From CAYYYG01 sp964476135 (GTDB lineage Bacteria; Patescibacteriota; Microgenomatia; UBA1406; GWC2-37-13): a DNA stretch of 8,454 nt. The position numbers were made by a program, and so were the translations under genes. A model generated the notes under the pieces. It saw nothing but the letters and a program-made list of their open reading frames with translations, was not told the DNA's origin and did not search any database. The stretch covers positions 1 to 8,454 of the forward strand of contig CAYYYG010000041.1 in NCBI GenBank assembly GCA_964476135.1, read 5' to 3'. This document shows positions 6,181 to 8,454 of this stretch, one piece after another. Each line of letters starts with the position of its first letter. Positions within the stretch are counted from its first letter, which is position 1.

Positions 6181-6735
6181 ATGAAAACAGATACCTGCAT
6201 AACCGTTTTTTGTGGACGCTACTACGGTAATAACAAAGATCATTATCAGGCAAACGCCTTACAGATCGGCAAACTTCTCGCAGAAAATAAGTACAATGTC
6301 GCAACCGGTGGCGGCAATGGTCAAATGTCCGATGTTAGCCGCGGCGCATTTGAAGCCGGTGGACATGTTATATCGATTCAGCTCGATCACCCGAGTCAGG
6401 AGCAGGGCAAATATTTTACGGTATATGAGTCTTATAAAATTATTGATGACCGACAAAAAAGACTTATTCAGCTTGCCGACGGCTTCATAATTCTTCCCGG
6501 TGGACTCGGAACATTATACGAGGCGATTGAGATCATTTTGAAAAAAACTCTCGGAATAGTCAAAATGGACGCGCCGATCGTATTCGTAGACAAAGCTTAT
6601 TATCAACATATAAAGGCTTTCTTTGAGAGAGGTGAAGAAGAAAAATTTTTCACGGAAGAACTTAACAGATTGTGCACATTTGTTAATACTCCGGAAGAGG
6701 CGGTTGCCGTAATCAACAGCTCGCTAAAAAAATAA
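6181..6735 (+). CDS. LOG family protein (nucleotide phosphoribohydrolase-like)
   Basis: A 184-residue Rossmann-fold protein of the LOG family, long mis-annotated as lysine decarboxylase. Characterised members release the base from nucleoside 5'-monophosphates: cytokinin riboside monophosphates in plants, AMP and similar nucleotides in bacteria. Visible features are the N-terminal strand ITVFCGRYYG (7-16), the ATGGGNGQMSDVSRGAFEAGG region (41-61) that binds phosphate, the R91/K93 pair in DDRQKRL just before the signature, and the signature PGGLGTLYE at 106-114, whose glutamate E114 is catalytic. The length matches bacterial LOG proteins (about 180-195). The ATG at 6181 follows an extended -10 by 10 nt. 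It may also be read from the msrBA unit, as no terminator separates them. Whether it makes a cytokinin-like product or salvages or detoxifies nucleotides cannot be decided; housekeeping nucleotide turnover seems likelier. Confidence 0.88.
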   Translation: MKTDTCITVFCGRYYGNNKDHYQANALQIGKLLAENKYNVATGGGNGQMSDVSRGAFEAGGHVISIQLDHPSQEQGKYFTVYESYKIIDDRQKRLIQLADGFIILPGGLGTLYEAIEIILKKTLGIVKMDAPIVFVDKAYYQHIKAFFERGEEEKFFTEELNRLCTFVNTPEEAVAVINSSLKK

Positions 6736-6736
6736 A

Positions 6737-6988
6737 TTATTTGGGAAAAATTTTTACGCCTTTTTCATAAACCTCAATCGCAAGTACCGGACAAGACTGC
6801 GCGGCGGCGATAATTTTTTCCAGCCTATCCCAATCGCCTTCCTTGACGATTGCTATATTTTCACCGTCAAGATCGAATGTGTTTTCCGCATAAACAACGC
6901 AAGTTGCAGCACTGATGCAAGTTGCTCTGTGGATTCTAATTTCGATATCCCCTTTTTTGACTGTTCGAGTATTTTTTGTTTGGTCCAT
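6737..6988 (-). CDS. Single-cluster ferredoxin, predicted [3Fe-4S]
   Basis: An 83-residue electron carrier, cytoplasmic. The cluster ligands are C24, C30 and C66: C24-IS-A27-AT-C30 replaces the usual second cysteine by alanine, and C66 is in the expected CP context (AAQSCPVLAI). Three cysteines in CxxAxxC plus CP predict a [3Fe-4S] cluster, as in Streptomyces ferredoxins that serve cytochromes P450. The acidic NTFDLDGEN turn (36-44) and the last strand with KIFPK fit a small ferredoxin fold. Related CxxAxxC ferredoxins ending in FPK occur, as I recall, widely in Patescibacteria, which supports the taxonomic guess. Its redox partner is not visible; the radical SAM enzyme 3 kb away needs electrons but nothing links the two. 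The ATG at 6988 has no Shine-Dalgarno; a TATAAT lies 10 nt upstream. The stop is 1 nt from that of the convergent LOG gene. Confidence 0.85.
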   Translation of the reverse strand: MDQTKNTRTVKKGDIEIRIHRATCISAATCVVYAENTFDLDGENIAIVKEGDWDRLEKIIAAAQSCPVLAIEVYEKGVKIFPK

Positions 6989-6998
6989 ATGGGAAAAA

Positions 6999-7004
6999 AT
7001 TATA
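6999..7004 (-). promoter_or_regulatory. -10 element of the ferredoxin gene
   Basis: The minus strand reads TATAAT at 7004-6999, 10 nt before the ATG at 6988, in the 24-nt gap after the upstream gene's TAG. No clear -35 is seen, and any would lie in the end of that gene. The layout matches the LOG gene and gives a leader of at most a few nucleotides. Confidence 0.45.
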
Positions 7005-7012
7005 CATCAAAA

Positions 7013-8454
7013 CTAATTAAATGAATTAGGGTTAAAAAGTAAAGGGTCTGAACAGATCTCGGCGCATACTGTTTTTGTTTCTCCGGAGTTTATATCGATC
7101 TGGTATATGCGATTTGTTGCGGTATTACTTGTGCCGTCTGTGGACTCTGTGCGGATGTAATATATATACTTGCCATCATAATCTACTATAAAAGGAATGT
7201 TTGAACTCGCCATAGAGAGACTATTTACTGAATTATCGAATGATTTAATAACACGTGAATCGATATTTTCACCGTCAAGACTTAGTATCAGAATTCTTTC
7301 CGCTGCTGGCTGAGCGAATGCGTTTGTTTCAAAAGCGAAGGCCATGTTGCCTATCGGGTCGTAATAAGCATATTCAGCATACCAGCCGCCTGCGGAGAGT
7401 GGACGTTCGGAATCGATATTGCCTGTGTCAGGATTGATTAGGAAAATAGAGGACGGTTTTTTTGATTTGAAATACTCGTTGATAATTTGGTTTACGACAG
7501 ATAAGCCATTCGTTTGATCTTTTAAGTATAAATCTGTTATTTCATTTAGTTTTTGAGAGTCTTCTGGTATCGTTGGGTCCAAGGTTGCTCGGTAAAAGGC
7601 AACGATCTGATTATCTTTCATTCCTAAAGGCGCATTGGTCAGTTTTAAGTCGTATGTCTTGCCGCCGATTTCCGTCACGTTATAGCCCTGTTTTGAGTTT
7701 TGAATATTGAACATCTTGAACTTGAGTGATTTGTTATGCTTGATTTTTTCATCCGCAGAGGCGACTTCTTTGACTTCTCCATTAAGATTTATAGCAACTC
7801 CAGCCGGTTGTCCTGCAGAGTTTGTAAAAAGTCCTAGATATATTGTCGACGCATCGAGCCATTGGCTAACTTCTATGTATGAATACATAGCCGCGTGATT
7901 GAGCAAGTCATCGTAACTAATCGATGTTGAGTATTTTTTAAGCACCTTAATACTGTGATTTACGGTGTCATATAAATAAAAGACAGCAATATCACTATCT
8001 GCACCCTGATTATAAGTTTGCGTCTTAAATAGCATATACTTTCCATCAGGAGAAAATTTTCCTATATGAAGATTGGATGAGTCGGTCAGCTCACTGAATC
8101 CGCTAAGAGGTGATTGTTTGGCTATATCATAAAAAAAAGCAGTCGATTTAATATCGGCGCTGCCTGAGCGGATTTTTTTTATCGTAATAAGTGTGCTACC
8201 TACTTCATGGAGTGCGGCAGCTGTTGGCGTTGGAGTTTTGGTCGGATCAGTTTTTGAGGATTGTTCATCCTTTTTTTGCCGGTCTTCTTTTTTCGAATTA
8301 TTGTCTGTTTTGGCGATTTTTTTACCCGTTGGACCAGATCTGGATATTAGTATTCCAAAAACAACTATCAGTACTACGCATATCAATAAACTTCCACCGA
8401 TAAAAATAACCATCTTTAGTTGTTTGGGCGTTAGCTGTATAAGCGGGGGTTTCG
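7013..8454 (-). CDS. N-terminally anchored extracytoplasmic protein with propeller-like motifs (5' partial)
   Basis: The frame is open to the right edge, so the start is probably outside; thirteen codons lie before the first internal ATG (8411-8413), reading KPPLIQLTPKQLK. Numbering from that ATG, residues 2-23 form one hydrophobic helix with basic residues in front, implying a cytoplasmic N-terminus and external body. A Lys/Asp/Ser-rich linker (about 31-60) ends in TPTPT. The rest has repeated strand-turn motifs like TolB or WD40-type blades: KFSPDGKYMLF (119-129), SIFLINPDTGNID (322-334), IVDYDGKYIYYIRT (409-422) and RIYQIDINSGETKTV (435-449). A helical stretch near 282-318 interrupts the pattern. 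I do not recognise a family; a secreted beta-propeller used for binding is the best structural guess. Two cysteines near the end (CAEIC) could form a disulfide. It ends in TAG, the only non-TAA stop here. Confidence 0.72.
   Translation of the reverse strand, partial: KPPLIQLTPKQLKMVIFIGGSLLICVVLIVVFGILISRSGPTGKKIAKTDNNSKKEDRQKKDEQSSKTDPTKTPTPTAAALHEVGSTLITIKKIRSGSADIKSTAFFYDIAKQSPLSGFSELTDSSNLHIGKFSPDGKYMLFKTQTYNQGADSDIAVFYLYDTVNHSIKVLKKYSTSISYDDLLNHAAMYSYIEVSQWLDASTIYLGLFTNSAGQPAGVAINLNGEVKEVASADEKIKHNKSLKFKMFNIQNSKQGYNVTEIGGKTYDLKLTNAPLGMKDNQIVAFYRATLDPTIPEDSQKLNEITDLYLKDQTNGLSVVNQIINEYFKSKKPSSIFLINPDTGNIDSERPLSAGGWYAEYAYYDPIGNMAFAFETNAFAQPAAERILILSLDGENIDSRVIKSFDNSVNSLSMASSNIPFIVDYDGKYIYYIRTESTDGTSNTATNRIYQIDINSGETKTVCAEICSDPLLFNPNSFN

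Noticed and set aside
6181..6735. Lysine decarboxylase
   Set aside because: The PGGxGTxxE signature belongs to LOG phosphoribohydrolases; the decarboxylase name is a historical mis-annotation, and no PLP site is present.
1..8454. Recoded genetic code (UGA as glycine, as in SR1 and Gracilibacteria)
   Set aside because: No in-frame TGA occurs in any gene, and conserved family ends agree with TAA/TAG stops. Absence of TGA stops among ten genes fits an AT-leaning genome.
1..8454. CRISPR arrays, tRNA or rRNA genes, insertion sequences, replication origins
   Set aside because: No spaced repeats, cloverleaf with CCA-like acceptor, rRNA segments, transposase motifs, terminal inverted repeats or DnaA-box clusters were found by eye on either strand.

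Overview
The window looks like a compact bacterial chromosome segment, most likely from a Patescibacteria (CPR) genome. The inference rests on a ferredoxin of a form I associate with that group (CxxAxxC plus CP), short or tail-to-tail intergenic gaps, two large single-pass envelope proteins unlike characterised families, and apparently leaderless genes. I cannot resolve the class. The genetic code looks standard: nine of the ten genes end in TAA, one in TAG, none in TGA, and TGA is not read through in any gene. No rRNA, tRNA, CRISPR array, insertion sequence or phage gene was seen.

Layout, left to right. (1) 2-1660 (+): 3' part of a surface protein with two carboxypeptidase-regulatory-like beta domains and a C-terminal membrane anchor, closed by a strong terminator. 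(2) 3841-1723 (-): a MazG-like nucleotide pyrophosphohydrolase followed by a cobalamin-binding-type radical SAM enzyme, each with a promoter-like element just before its start codon. (3) 4013-4348 (+): an unrecognised 111-residue protein as a self-contained unit, with an extended -10 promoter, a 5'-proximal two-tier hairpin, a strong Shine-Dalgarno and its own terminator. (4) 5188-4442 (-): a Cof-type HAD phosphatase, divergent from (5) 5238-6156 (+): msrB and msrA overlapping by 8 nt. (6) 6181-6735 (+): a LOG-family phosphoribohydrolase, tail to tail with (7) 6988-6737 (-): a small ferredoxin predicted to carry a [3Fe-4S] cluster. (8) 8454-7013 (-): an N-terminally anchored extracytoplasmic protein with propeller-like strand motifs, cut by the right edge.

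Functionally, the centre is a housekeeping and stress group: methionine sulfoxide repair (MsrA/MsrB), nucleotide clean-up (MazG-like, LOG), a sugar- or cofactor-phosphate phosphatase (HAD) and redox chemistry (ferredoxin, radical SAM). The flanking genes are envelope proteins. I see no gene set that clearly makes a new multi-gene system. The most notable signals are the recurrent leaderless promoter layout at five genes, its contrast with the structured leader of the 111-residue orphan, the CX4CX2C cluster motif of the radical SAM enzyme, and a possible second start inside msrB.
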